Assembly (NCBI RefSeq): GCF_963676685.1
Contig: NC_092345.1
Coordinates: forward strand, 86,431,592-86,495,591
Source of the DNA: Mytilus edulis
Lineage: Eukaryota; Mollusca; Bivalvia; Mytilida; Mytilidae
Reading direction: 5' to 3'
Length of the DNA stretch: 64,000 nt
The position numbers were made by a program, and so were the translations under genes. Below the pieces are notes generated by a model. That model was not told the DNA's origin and did not search any database. It saw only the letters and a program-made list of their open reading frames with translations. How positions within the stretch are numbered: position 1 is the first letter of the stretch; each line of letters begins with the position of its first letter. This document shows positions 1 to 11,250 of this stretch, in pieces.

Positions 1-751
1 TGGTATTTTAAAAGACAAACATAAAATATTTGTAGTTAAAAGCGGTATCTAAGATTATGCAATTTATAATTTGAAGCAGTCTGATGGCTTACAAATGTAT
101 TTATACATGTAGTTTGAAGCAAAAGCTTATTTAAAGTTTAAAGCATTGAAAAGCATTGGCACATTTGATTCATAGTAAGGATAAGGATATTTTGATAAAA
201 TCACAATAATTTGTTAATCAATTTCACAATTAAGGTAGCTGAAATGAACGTTTGATGCCTTATGGTAAAGGGCATTACTCCATGTACCCTCATTTACATG
301 ATTAAGCTACATGTATAGGCATTTAAGAGGATCTTACCCAACCTGTTGATTTGTCACAAATATCCTATATTTTTTGGTCAACTTAAGGCTCATCATAACA
401 AACGGACAAATATGGCTGTATTTACATGCCAAAAACTACTCTGAGTACAGACTTAATTAAAGTTAAATGCATTTTGTTTCAGAAAAATAAAATCTCTTTT
501 GGATTTTGATGGGCATTTTTTTTCCTTCATGCAAAAGGTGTGAAAATTAACTAAGTTGTGGTACAACTTTGAGATGCTCCCTCAGGTAAAAAACCGGTTT
601 GTATTGTTTTGACTGTCCTTAATTGACATGGACAAGAGGTATCTGCACAACTATAGGTGAGTTAAAGAATTTATCTGAGTCAGTGAGTGGACAGGATCAA
701 AGTAATTCCAAACAGCAAAGGTAATTCTGTAAACAGAGTAGTTTTTGAGGT
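1..751. other. non-coding stretch, nothing recognised
   Basis: AT-rich sequence with stop codons in all frames. I see no exon with paired splice sites, no RNA gene and no clear repeat boundary. Confidence 0.5.
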
Positions 752-1146
752 GAAAATATTTAAACAGTTTTCACAGAGACCCATCGATTTCTGCATTTTG
801 ACTTTCATTTTCAAAGATTATCACGTGACCACGAGAAAACAGTGCAAATGACCATAATGTAACGCCTCGTTCATTTACGATGCAAGTTATCTAAATGTTC
901 GAGAGCTTCCAACTGTTATAGTGGTCGGAACTAAATGCTTAATACCGATCTCCTGTAAAGGAGGTTAAAAATCGTGGTTAGCTTCTAAATGTTAAACATC
1001 GATCTCCTATAAAGGAGGTGAAAAATGATAAATATTTGCATATTTGAGTCTCGGGCCACGAACTCTCTTGTAACTTGACGTCCATTTGAAAGTGAAAGTC
1101 AAAATGCAAAATTCGATGGGTCTCTGTGAAAACTGTTAAAATATGG
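752..1146. mobile_element. palindromic MITE with about 50 bp inverted ends
   Basis: The left arm reads ACAGTTTTCACAGAGACCC and continues through a CATTTTGACTTTCA block. The right arm is its near-perfect reverse complement, ending GGGTCTCTGTGAAAACTGT. The middle holds two direct copies of a unit of about 60 bp (near 945 and 1003), each carrying GATCTCCTRTAAAGGAGGT, itself a small hairpin. No coding capacity. The boundaries are approximate because the symmetry fades gradually into ATATTT/AAATAT, and I could not fix a target duplication. Confidence 0.75.
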
Positions 1147-1194
1147 AAAAATAAAGGTTGGCAGGTAGGTGAAACTTACATAAATGAAGAAATA

Positions 1195-1385
1195 AATGAA
1201 AAATGAACAGATTGATGCCCGATTTACATAATTCCAAGGCCCTCAATCGGCACCAGAAGCGACGAAGCGGCACATCTATTTTGGGTGGGCAAATATCCAC
1301 TTTTTGATATGGGACGAGCTCTGACGTCCCACGGCCCCAACTTGTCTGGCAAAACAGCCGTTGGATGTCAGAGTAATCTCGGACT
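1195..1385 (-). repeat. dispersed repeat, inverted copy of 55520-55690
   Basis: Contains blocks such as GAGCTCTGACGTCCCACGG and CAAATATCCACTTTTTGATA that recur in reverse complement at about 55520-55690 with moderate divergence. Non-coding; family unknown. Confidence 0.6.
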
Positions 1386-2134
1386 AGCGTTACTCATCCG
1401 TTGAATGTATGTTCGTCATCTGTTCTGTCCGTTATGTTTCTGTTTCTCGTACGCTGCATAACTGTTGTGTCTCCTTTAAGCATTCATTACATGTCCGTTT
1501 TATTCGTTCAGTACATCAACAATTTTGTCAAAGTACAACTTTTATTTTAATCGATTAGGCGTCCATTCCTGCTATCCGGTAAGGTGTGACCAAGCCTTAA
1601 CACACACACACAAACGCTAAATAAGTTCCCTTTGACTAACATAATATTTTTTGTAGATCCCTCCCCTATACTACTACATGCCTTTTCCTCAGAAAACTCT
1701 GCCTTCCCCGGGGCCCTCCCCCCAAAAAAAAAAGGTAAGCGACCGACATAACACCTCGTCGGACCACTATGGCACTAAGCAAGAACCTATGCATCCCCTC
1801 CCCCTTTTTTCCGCCTTCAATATTTACCTCTGGTTGGTAAACTGTTACAGAACGACATGATCCGAAACATATTAACCCATTAAGTCCCCAGTCTGCACAA
1901 TGAGGGGTGCGATTACACCCAGTGCTGATGTAACATGTTTCAATAGCTGTCATGCTGTCAATATTGCAAAGTTTGTGAATCTGGTGTCGTTAGCTATTCT
2001 ATGATAAAGTGCAAAGGGTGAATAAGAGGGGAACCAGTAAACTGAAATAAAATAATAACATATAACGGACAGAAATCAACTACAAATCCGGATATTTATA
2101 CTGAAGATACTTTTGTTCACTTTAGTGAGTGGGG
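1386..2134. other. non-coding stretch
   Basis: Nothing coding is supported. The open frames at 1666-1953 (minus) and 1678-1860 (plus) overlap C-rich and A-rich low-complexity sequence (about 1700-1735) and have no splice or domain support. Confidence 0.4.
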
Positions 2135-2290
2135 GAAAGGACCTTTATTGGGAATCCAGGATCGGGTGTTTTTAGTCTCGGGATTTCAGGATTGACCCTT
2201 TCGGGATCCGGGAATTCTTTTTACGAATTTCGGGATATCGGGATTTAAAATTATTTAAATTCGGGACCTAGGGATTTCGGGATCATGACC
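2135..2290 (+). repeat. dispersed repeat rich in CGGGATTTCAGGAT-type motifs
   Basis: The block starting GGACCTTTATTGGGA, followed by repeated TCGGGAT/GGGATTT motifs, also occurs at about 55323-55510 (same strand) and about 20745-20945 (opposite strand). The three copies are diverged but follow the same order of motifs. Confidence 0.7.
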
Positions 2291-2370
2291 ATATGCGTAT
2301 ACTCATATGGTCCGACCATATGAGTATAATACTCGTTTGGTTATAAACGGGCCGGACCATATGAGCATTG
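2283..2370. repeat. nested hairpins of CCATATGAGTATA
   Basis: Alternating direct and inverted copies of ACCATATGAGTATA and TATACTCATATGGT in 90 bp, enough to fold into a cruciform. It abuts the preceding repeat; no gene. Confidence 0.6.
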
Positions 2371-2589
2371 GGACTATAGGTATTTTTTTTTTAAATTAAA
2401 TTATAAAAGTTTCAATATACAAAAACTTTATCTAAAAAAAACAATGATGGTTACATGACAATGTATTATTTTTATAATTCATAAATTGTAAAAATCAAAT
2501 ATTGATGCTATCGTTTTCATCGTTAGTTACATTCTACATGTAGGCTTGGGGTGATATTTACTTTCACATGGTATCATATATTTTTGCGT

Positions 2590-2700
2590 TGTGTAACAAC
2601 AATATTGGAATACAATACTAGTACAATACTGGTACAATACTGGTACAAATTTTGTATACCAGTATTGTGCACAATACTAGTATACCAGTATTGCGATCAC
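2590..2700. repeat. CAATACTGGTA hairpin repeats
   Basis: Several direct copies of ACAATACTGGT are followed by inverted ACCAGTATTGT copies, forming a hairpin. Related motifs recur near 3830-3925. Between and around these (2701-4040) the sequence is AT-rich and I see no gene. Confidence 0.55.
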
Positions 2701-4046
2701 CAACTATTTTATTTTAGAAATTTAGTCTGTTTTTTTTATTATCAATTTATTATTTATTTCAACACAATTTTACTAGAATCAATTGTTCTATTTTACAATT
2801 TTTGTCTTTTTAGAAATTTTACTACAACACAATTTTGCAAATACTTTATTTTTATTTCTAAAATTTAGAATAGAATTTAATGCTTGAATATACTGACTGT
2901 ATTTTACCTTTCACTAATTAATAATTGTTATAACAACACCTATTGTATTTTGTTTGTAGGAATGTAGGTTGAATATATTTTTATCAAATGTTGGCATAAG
3001 TTGAAGACACCGGTATTGGTTATTTCTTCTTCAGATGGCATTTCTGCAACCCCCAATTCCTTTACTTTTATTAGGTATTCAGTCTGTTGACTTTCTCTTA
3101 CGATTACTAGATTACAAACTTGTTTAGATAGCACCTGTACGGCTCTCCAACTGTAGGAGTGCTTGTCTAATACATTTATTAGTATTTGAGTATTTGAGTA
3201 TTTGTAACAGTATATCTGATACAAATTGTATTGCCCATGGTTCTGGATCAACTGCTTTTAACTACCCTTAACATTTATGTAGACAAACGGTTATAATCAG
3301 GTTTCCCTATTAAGCAACTTTTTATGTTTAACGGATATTAGATATCTTTTATCATGTTTATTGAGAAGATTAATAAGAAAATAAAGACCAACAAATGTTG
3401 ATCTTGGTATACATGTATTTAAATATCTGTAAAAATTAAGGCATACATGTAAATGCTGTATTTACAGTGTTATATTGTAATAATTTGCACGGTTTGAATT
3501 TATATAAATTAATAATCAGATAATAAAATGAAGCTTTTATTTTATTTTATCTCTATTGAATTAAATAAAAGATAGAAATATGATAAAATTATTAGCATTA
3601 ATAGTTATTTATACAATTAATTATTGTTTGAATAATATGAGTTAATTACAATTATCTTTTGTTTTATTTCTACAAGTAAAGTTATTATTTTTAGCTGGTT
3701 GTTAATTGATTTCACAATTATCCTCTATAATCTTTTTGAGTTCATTTAATCTCCCGTTGAACTTCAATATCTAATTTTGCTTAAAATTCCTTTTTCATTA
3801 TACACCTTAAAAAGTACCCAAAAAAAATGTATAGTCAACAATACAACTGCAATACTGATATCAGTAATCAGGTAATATACCGGTATTGTTGGTTTTTTTT
3901 AAAGTTACAATACTGGTACAAAATTTTTATATTAAAACATGACATGACATGTAAAACTGATTTTTATTTAAGACTCTATACAATGTCTTTTATAATCAAA
4001 AAGGGATAGTGCAAAACAGAATTGTACAGTATGCAACTACAGACGC

Positions 4047-4130
4047 GCACGTTGCTGCATCACTCGTTTGTGATGGCTGCTTAGAGTGGTTTCACCAAAA
4101 TGCGTCGGACAAAAACATGCTTCCATAAAC
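4047..4130 (+). pseudogene. PHD-finger-like fragment (decayed)
   Basis: One frame reads VCDGCLEWFHQNAS, a good match to the zinc-binding core of PHD fingers (CDGC, then W-F-H), and then meets a stop at 4128-4130. About 25 bases on, another frame shows GTCRN followed by a stop codon where a final cysteine would be expected. No flanking splice sites or upstream cysteines line up. I infer a broken gene or transposon fragment; the short match could also be chance. Confidence 0.4.
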
Positions 4131-4227
4131 AACGTATGGGACTTGTAGAAACTGACATTGTAGATAAAAAAACAATTGTATGCAATATTGCAAAATTCAA
4201 ATAAAAGTTTTCAATATAAAAAAGAAG

Positions 4228-4432
4228 ATGTGGTATGATTGCCAATGAGACAACTATCCATAAAAGACCAAAAATGACACAGACATTAACAACTATAGGT
4301 CACCGTACGGCCTTCAACAACTTGATGAGCAAAGCCCATACCGCATAGTGAGCTATAAAAGGCCCCGATAAGACAATGTAAAACAATTCAAACGAGAAAA
4401 CTAACATCCTTATTTATGTAAAAAAAATGAAC
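4228..4432 (+). repeat. high-copy mussel-type interspersed repeat, copy 1
   Basis: Contains GTGGTATGATTGCCAATGAG, then blocks for 'accgtacggccttcaacaa' and 'ataccgcatagt'. Recurs at about 10195-10400, 24560-24720 and 58505-58700, with shorter scraps near 23975, 27985 and 32975. Recognised from memory as an abundant Mytilus repeat; class not determined. Confidence 0.75.
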
Positions 4433-5086
4433 GGATATAAACGGTATCTGTTTATCTATTTTAATTTCATTCCTAAAAAAAGCAGGCAAAAAACGCAAAA
4501 ATGATAAAAATTGGCATGTCGCATGTCTTACAAAACTGTAAAATAAACCTTATGGTTTGATTTTTTTTTTTTTACAACATGACAAGAAATGCTGTAGTTT
4601 GCAATCTTCAGAACAAGAACACCTATCTGTACATTCCAGACCAGAGGTAGGTTTTTGGTGAGCAATTTTTCTGAAAAAAACTAGAAAAAAGCACAACGCA
4701 CGATATGTGACTAGACAAAACATGCGTCAATGCTTCATAGCCTCAAGACGATCAAATACATGTAATGATCATCATCAGATACTACATATGTATTAACATC
4801 TGCTGCAATGTCAACCAAAATGCATGGTGTCGCAGTATTGGTCAGTATCACAGGCAATGTTCCCTTATCAGAAAGTTAACATAGACTAATTTGTTTTTAT
4901 CGTTATAAAATTAAATTTTGATTGGTATGTTAATTCCTTCCAGGTTTCTGTTGTTGACATTGTTATTTGCAATGTGTCGAACTATCAGGCATCTGAATGT
5001 AACCATATGTTACATTAATACTTTCAGTTTGCCCACGAGCAAACAATTTTAGGTATGCCTATTAATTACTGCAAGAGAGAGATAAG

Positions 5087-5094
5087 TATAAAAA
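5087..5094 (+). promoter_or_regulatory. TATA box of the thyroglobulin-domain gene
   Basis: TATAAAAA lies 62 bases before the start codon at 5156. A transcription start about 25-32 bases downstream (roughly 5115-5126) would leave a 5' leader of 30-40 nt. Placement relative to a clear signal-peptide start codon makes this a plausible core promoter; no expression evidence is available. Confidence 0.55.
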
Positions 5095-5155
5095 GTGAAT
5101 GTTAAATTGTCTCATAGTATAAACTGACATCAGAATTGTAAAGACAACACATAAA

Positions 5156-8100
5156 ATGAAGGGAGTCTGTAATTTTGCTGTCTGTATTCTAAGTGTTTGC
5201 TGTTTAATTCTTCTGAATGGAGTCACCTGCGATGAAGGTATATTATATATTATAATAATCTGTATTGCAAAATTACATCCATAAGGGTCAAGCAATACAA
5301 ACATGACAATTATACATTTTAAATACAATGCAATACAATGAAATACAATACAATATAATAGAACATATTTTAAGAGTTCAAGTATAAATTTATGTATAAA
5401 ACACCATCATGAGCTTGTCTCCGGACATGGGTCTGACCCTCTCAGTTCTAAGGACTGCTTAATGAAGACTCCAATATGACAAACAAGTTCAGGGATGGGG
5501 TTAAGAATGTGTTTTAGTTTATTAAATGCATCAAGATGTTGAAATAATGGTAAGCAGTAATGGTTATACATAAAATGATATGCCAGGTATGTTTAAAAAT
5601 ACAGTGAAAACTGCATTTAACCATATATATAGTCAATAATTAATATTTTCTAAGTGATGGAGCAAGGTTATAGTTACCTTGTATACAGCTGCATGTGATA
5701 AAAGGAAATATTTTTTTGTTGTTGGAAGATTTTAAATCCAATTTGTACATATTCTTTATATTTTTTTTTATCAAATTAATGTGCCTTTACGATGTATCAA
5801 GGAGGTTTTGATATCTTATACATTATATCTTAATGCATCACACACCACTTCAATTTGGAAACGATTTGGTAAAACTTTAAGCACGCAAACTATTCCATGG
5901 TCATCAGAATTCAGGATGATACGGCTAATTTTGTCATCAACTTTTCAAAATTTCCAATTCAATAAAAACTTAATGATTACTAGTAATAATGAATCAGTTT
6001 GATATACATTTTAATCAAGATGTGGCCATTTTGATATTTGTGTTTGGTGAAAATAATAAGACATACTGATTGGTTAGAACCTGAACAACAGAGACGCAAG
6101 ATTATTTTTCGTTTTTTTTTTGTTATCGAGATTTTGTTTAATATAAGCAGGTGTTATATAACTGTCCCAAAGATTCAACGAACATATTTTGTATTATTTC
6201 AATATACATATTTTTCAATATATGGAATATATGGTTACCTTTTCGTCATTTGATTTATTTTTGCCATATATAGGCTATACATACACAGTGGCGGATCCAG
6301 GGGGGGGGGTTCCGGGGGTGCGCACCCCCCCCCTTTATTTTTGCCGATCAATGCATTTGTATCGGGACATATGTTTTGCACCCCCCCTGCACCCCCCTTT
6401 GCCCTGGGTTAGCACCCCCCCTTTCGAAAATTCCTGCATCCGCCCCTGCATACATATAGATTCTACCACTGCATCGAGTTTGATACGATATGTATCCACT
6501 CGAGACAGTTAAATTTTCAAATTTAAAACGCGAGGCTCACCGAGCGTTTTAAATATTTAAAATTTAACTGTCGAGAGTGGATAAATATCGTATTACACGA
6601 TATTTGGTGGTGGAATCTGTTTCTCTAATGATTTTCAAACAATATGCAGGCAAATTTATTCCTTCATTCGATCTGCAAAAGATGTGTTCTTTCTTTGTGA
6701 CGTCATTAGGCATGGTCGCCTTTTTTCATGCCGTCACAATCGGAAATTCAGAGGAAAGCAAGAAAATTCGACGTCCTAATCGGATTTTAACCAATGATGA
6801 ACTGACATCAAACGAACCACACGTTGATTAAATTTATTATACAATGGGTGCAGAAAGGGATAAATTCACGAAGAATTAGAGAAATATGTACATATATGTG
6901 TCTGTTTTTGCTTCATTAATTCTCTATTTTTTATCACTTAATCGTTTCAGAGTTTTCATCGCATAAGCATTAGTTTCAGATTTTCGTCACATAAGCATTG
7001 GTTTAAGAGTTTTGCACCACATAAACATCGTCTTCAGAGTTTCCCATTACAATTAGCATTGGTTTCAGAGATTTTTTTCTTACATCGGTTTCAGTGTTTT
7101 AAAGTCACATAAATATAGTTTTCAGTGCCGACCCTGTAAGTCTGTAAGGGCTCACGGTATAGACAGTCAATGTCGTTAAAAACTACCATTTGTTGAAGTC
7201 ACATAAACATCGGTTTCATAGTTTTTCAGTAAGATCGGTTTCGGAGTTTCTCACCACATCATCTTTGGTTTCAGAAATTTTCATTTTCATTAGTCGAATC
7301 TTTTACATAGGGTAACATAACGACAGGCAATTTTATGATACAACAAGTTTGACATACTAGTACTTTAATGTCGTCCAAAATCATGTCATATGGACATTTA
7401 CCTTTGATAGTTTTGTCTTTTGGTTGCCTTGAATGCTCTGGACATTTTCATAAAGTATTCAATGTGATGAAATAATTTGCAGTTTCCAGGCATGAATTAT
7501 TTCATTTTTCGTATGTTTATAAAATGCGTTTTCTTGTGTTTTATTTTGAGAATAGTAGTAGTGATTCAGGAGTGGTCTACGTTACTTAGAATTAGGTTTC
7601 AAGGGAAGATAATAAACTTTTGTCACGTAAGAGATAACAAGTATATATGATATGATGGCTATATACAATTTAGCACAGCTCTTTAAATGTAAACTATTCT
7701 TTCAGAAACATATTGTCAACAAGAGTTGAAACAGTTTCATAAAAACTCAGAGCTGGGTATGGTTGGAGGAAGAAAGCCGGTTTGTGATAGCGAGGGAAAC
7801 TACGCCCCAAAGCAGTGCTCAGGGTCTCAGTAAGTGCTGTAATACAAACAAATTAAATATAATAGACTTTCGTATTGAAACAATATCAATGGGACCTTGA
7901 AGGGAAATGCGTGACAGTTCATCAATGAGTGAATATATATGATTGTGCATTCTCGCATTTAGAAGATACTATAACATTTAGAAGGGGGATTAAACAAACG
8001 TAACTATGATAAAGAGTTAAATTTTAGAAAAACTTTGAAAACGTCCGTTTGCACAGAAACTAAATATAAAAGATGCATCAGTGGCGGATCCAGGGGGGGG

Positions 8101-10045
8101 GGGGGGTCCGGGGGTGCGCACCCCCCCTTTATTTTTGCCGATCAATGCATTTGTATCGGGACATATGTTTTGCACCCCCCCTGCACCCCCCTTTGCCCTG
8201 GGTTAGCACCCCCCCTTTCGAAAATTCCTGCATCCGCCCCTGTGCATAACACGTTAAATGCAACAGCAACACTATCCACATAAACAAAAGACATATAAAA
8301 AGCAACAAACAATCACCAAAAATACATATACTAGTACTAGTGATATACTTTGTCCTAGATGTACCTGATCAGACATACACTGAAAGGGCAATAATGTGCT
8401 TCTGTGACGGATTTTTCTGCCAAGCCTCAAATCTGGATTATAACAAAGTTAGCGCACTGGTAAATACATAGTATCGTTCAAAATGTATAAGATTAGCAAA
8501 CCCATAAAGATAAAGACCAGAATTTAAATACTAAGGAACGAATGTAATACAAAGTACAACATTTGAAATCTTGCAAAAAAAATAACAAAACAAAAAAAAC
8601 CCAACAAAACCAAAATTAAACCACATCTGAGATTTGTCTACGGTTTGCATAGAAACCCGCTAATTCTTGCTCAAAAACACTTCAAAGTTAAAATAATGTA
8701 TTTCCAGAGAACTGCTATGTAAATGTCTATATTAAGAAAATGATACTATAAACCCAGATTTTTGTTTTGTTTTATTATAGAATGTATGTACCCATTGGTG
8801 GCCTTCGGCTGTTGTCTGATTTATGGTTGGGTTGTTGTCTCTTTGTCACATTCCCCATTTCCATTCTCAGTTTTATATGTTTGAATTAGATACAATATGC
8901 GTTTTTTCATATTGGTGTTATTGTCAATTTCAGATGTTACTGTGTAAAGGAGGACGGTAAACAAATTGAAGATTTTAGTGTTAACCGTTGGGAGGCCGAA
9001 CAACAGACATGCAGTAAGTATCCCTGTATTATATAATCTCTATAGAACAACAGACATGCAGTAAGTATCCCTGTATTATATAATCTGTATTGAAAACTGA
9101 TTGCGTTAAAAAAAAAATGGGAATGGAAATGTGGAATGTGCCAAAGAGACATCAACCCGACCAAAGAGCAGACAACATGCCTACTTACACCAAGATGTCG
9201 TTAAATGAAGATTTTCAGTAGAATACTTTATGGTCAAATCGCTGAAATATCCTCTCCTAAATGTTTAAAAAAAATCATTTTGCATTGAAAATATCTTTGA
9301 TACAAATTAGATACACTCGTTCGGGGTTACGCCTTCAAGGTGTATCTAATACTTAGATGTGTTCTTTCTATATTATATATATACACCATGCTTATGTTAT
9401 CTGATAGCGGCACCGCTCGTATATAATTGAAAACCAAAGTACTTGTTAACACTGAATGGGAAATGTTACATTCATTTTTTAGTGGGAACTAAAATTAAAC
9501 ATGCATTATTTCAATCCATGATTGCGAGGTATAAATACCACGAATTGGTAACTCGAATACAGTAATTGTGAAAACAAATAGGTTTGCCTACAATTATGTG
9601 AATGTATTTCTTGAACTATTCATAGATAGGATAATGGAATGTTGTTCTCATTGTAGTGTTTATTGTGTTTTTATAGTTTTTATCAACAACAAAAAAACAG
9701 TGATTAAGTCTGAAAATACAAAATTGTATAGCCATCCACACATGGACTTTGATTGAAAGATTGCAATTTTCCCCTTAAAATTTTATTTCTCTTATACTTA
9801 AATCGTATTATCAAAACCGTTTATTGGTAATTAAAAGCTCCATCAATTTATTTACAGAATGTGCACGTTCTCAAGCTGAGTATAAGGAAACTGGTATGAT
9901 AGGGAAATCGTTCCGTTGTACAGCCGATGGAAGTTATGACGAGGTTCAGTGTACAGGGTCACAGTGTTACTGTGCTGACGAAGACGGACAACAAATAGGA
10001 AGTGACAGTGTTCATATTATTAATCTAGACAAACTTAATTGTTAA
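5156..10045 (+). CDS. secreted protein with two thyroglobulin type-1 domains
   Basis: Four exons with GT-AG introns: 5156-5237, 7706-7829, 8934-9013, 9858-10045 (474 nt, 157 aa, stop TAA). Residues 1-25 are a signal peptide (hydrophobic core CILSVCCLILL). Domain 1 has cysteines 31, 54, 65, 70, 72, 95 with QCSGSQCYCV. Domain 2 has cysteines 97, 116, 127, 132, 134, 157 with QCTGSQCYCA. Both show the six-cysteine pattern of the family, with Tyr in the usual CWC position, and the protein ends on the last cysteine. No other domain is present, so this is a stand-alone two-domain secreted protein. Some such proteins (thyropins, for example equistatin) inhibit cysteine or aspartic proteases; a protease-inhibitor or shell/mucus role is inference. 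The start is chosen because the signal peptide follows directly and a TATA box lies upstream. Intron phases 1, 2 and 1 keep the frame through all junctions. Confidence 0.93.
6296..6448. mobile_element. MITE of the CAGTGGCGGATCCAGG family, copy 1
   Basis: Inverted ends CAGTGGCGGATCCAGG and (reverse complement) CAGGGGCGGATGCAGG enclose G- and C-runs and the block GATCAATGCATTTGTATCGG. A 6 bp direct repeat CATACA flanks it (6290-6295, 6449-6454). Lies in intron 1 of the thyroglobulin-domain gene. Non-autonomous. Short elements with these ends are widespread in invertebrates. Confidence 0.88.
6486..6597. repeat. palindrome with arms of about 55 bp, copy 1
   Basis: Arms built around ATCCACTCGAGACAGTTAAA and its complement, with a short loop near CGAGGCTCACCGAGCG. 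A second copy with the same arms and the same flanking sequence (inverted) lies at 23107-23226. The shared flank, about 6598-6830 here, includes TGACGTCA-like sites. Probably the middle of a foldback element. Confidence 0.7.
6945..7290 (+). repeat. degenerate tandem repeat of about 40 bp
   Basis: Irregular copies of CACATAAGCATTGGTTTCAG followed by AGTTTT, interrupted near 7125-7195 by unrelated sequence. Lies in intron 1 of the thyroglobulin-domain gene. Confidence 0.6.
8079..8242. mobile_element. MITE of the CAGTGGCGGATCCAGG family, copy 2
   Basis: Nearly identical to the copy at 6296-6448 and in the same orientation. Flanked by a 5 bp direct repeat TGCAT (8074-8078, 8243-8247). Lies in intron 2 of the thyroglobulin-domain gene. 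Confidence 0.88.
8797..8875 (+). repeat. mussel-type repeat tail (GGGTTGTTGTCTCTTTG)
   Basis: The block with GGTTGGGTTGTTGTCTCTTT and ATTCCCCATTTCCATTCTCA also appears at 24925-25000 and 41500-41575 and inverted near 9115-9175 and 49650-49680. Abundant in Mytilus by memory; likely the 3' part of a longer interspersed element. Confidence 0.65.
8998..9086 (+). repeat. tandem duplication of an exon end with its splice donor
   Basis: The 47 bp unit starting GAACAACAGACATGCAGTAA (8998-9044) is repeated at 9045-9086 with the first 42 bases identical. It covers the last 16 coding bases of exon 3 and the donor CA|GTAAGT, so a second identical donor starts at 9061. Using the second donor would add 47 nt and shift the frame. 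Confidence 0.9.
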
Positions 10046-11250
10046 GTTTTTTTTCCTTTCGTACTATTATGATATGAAATTTTGAAAATACAACTTGATC
10101 TTAAAGTGAATGTAGTTTGTTATACTGACAGTGTTTCCAAATCTTCTTTTGTATATATTTTTTTTTATCGCAGTTCCATATACGAGAAACGTATATGTAA
10201 AATATAAGCTATGGTATGACTGTCAGTGAGATAAATCTTCACAAGAGACCAAAAGACACAGAAAATATTAATTATAGATCACCGTATTGCCTTTAACAAT
10301 GATCAAAGCCTATACCGCATAGTCAGCTATAAAAGGTCATGAAATTACACATGTAAAACAATCCAAACAAAAAAAAAGGCCTAATTTATGTACAAAATAA
10401 TGAGCGAATATAGCCTTAATATGTTTTTCATAATAAAAACATATCGCTTTTCTTTTAGAAAAATATCGCATTAATATAAGACAACATAGCATTATCAATC
10501 TAGTACACGTTATTGTGGCTTCAAATGCAATAGAACATGTTGAAAGTGTATTTAACTTTTTGTGATTCACGATTTTTTAGTATTTGTACACATCAACATT
10601 ATATGTCATTCAAACTGACTATGTATACAGTAAATTACAAACTACTTGCGCGGGAAGTAATACAGACGAAATTCTTTTTTTTTCTTTCCAAATGTGATAT
10701 TAATCCCACATCTCGATTTTTCCACAATGCATATTGAATAAAAAAGAAACTATAGCTACTCAACATAAGTAACGGGTTTCTCGTTTCGCCCTTTCCATAG
10801 ACTGGGTATTTTTCAGGTATAATTTCACTTGAAGCTGTGGTCTGTAATTATCTTATTATTCAGTTTAGTACCATTTCAAGCGGGACATTAATTTCTTTTA
10901 GTCTGATTTGTTACCGTCCAATATTCCAATATTGGTCGAAATAATTTAATGAGAAGGTTAAATATATATAAAAACTTTTTGATCCCGTCGTATGTTAATG
11001 CACTTGTTTCAGTGTTGAAGGCGATCCTGTTTTAGTTGCAAATATGATAATTTGTGAATGAATCAGCACCGAACTGTCACCACCATATGTCGACCCCGAT
11101 TGACCAAAGTAAATCCGAAGTCAAGTCATAAACGGATACCAACTATAGGCCTTTTGTTTACAATATTGTATTCCAAAATTACTATTGTATGCTATAGCGT
11201 ATTCTATATATCTGTAACACTTATGTCAATAAAGTGCAATATCTGCATGT
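10046..11250 (+). other. 3' UTR region of the thyroglobulin-domain gene
   Basis: No further coding exon is needed after the stop at 10045. Candidate polyadenylation signals are AATAAA near 10737 and near 11226. A copy of the mussel repeat (about 10195-10400) sits inside. The exact transcript end cannot be fixed from sequence. Confidence 0.4.

Noticed and set aside
6189..6512. Gly/Pro-rich frame, repeated at 8035-8283
   Set aside because: Both are translations of the CAGTGGCGG-type MITE.
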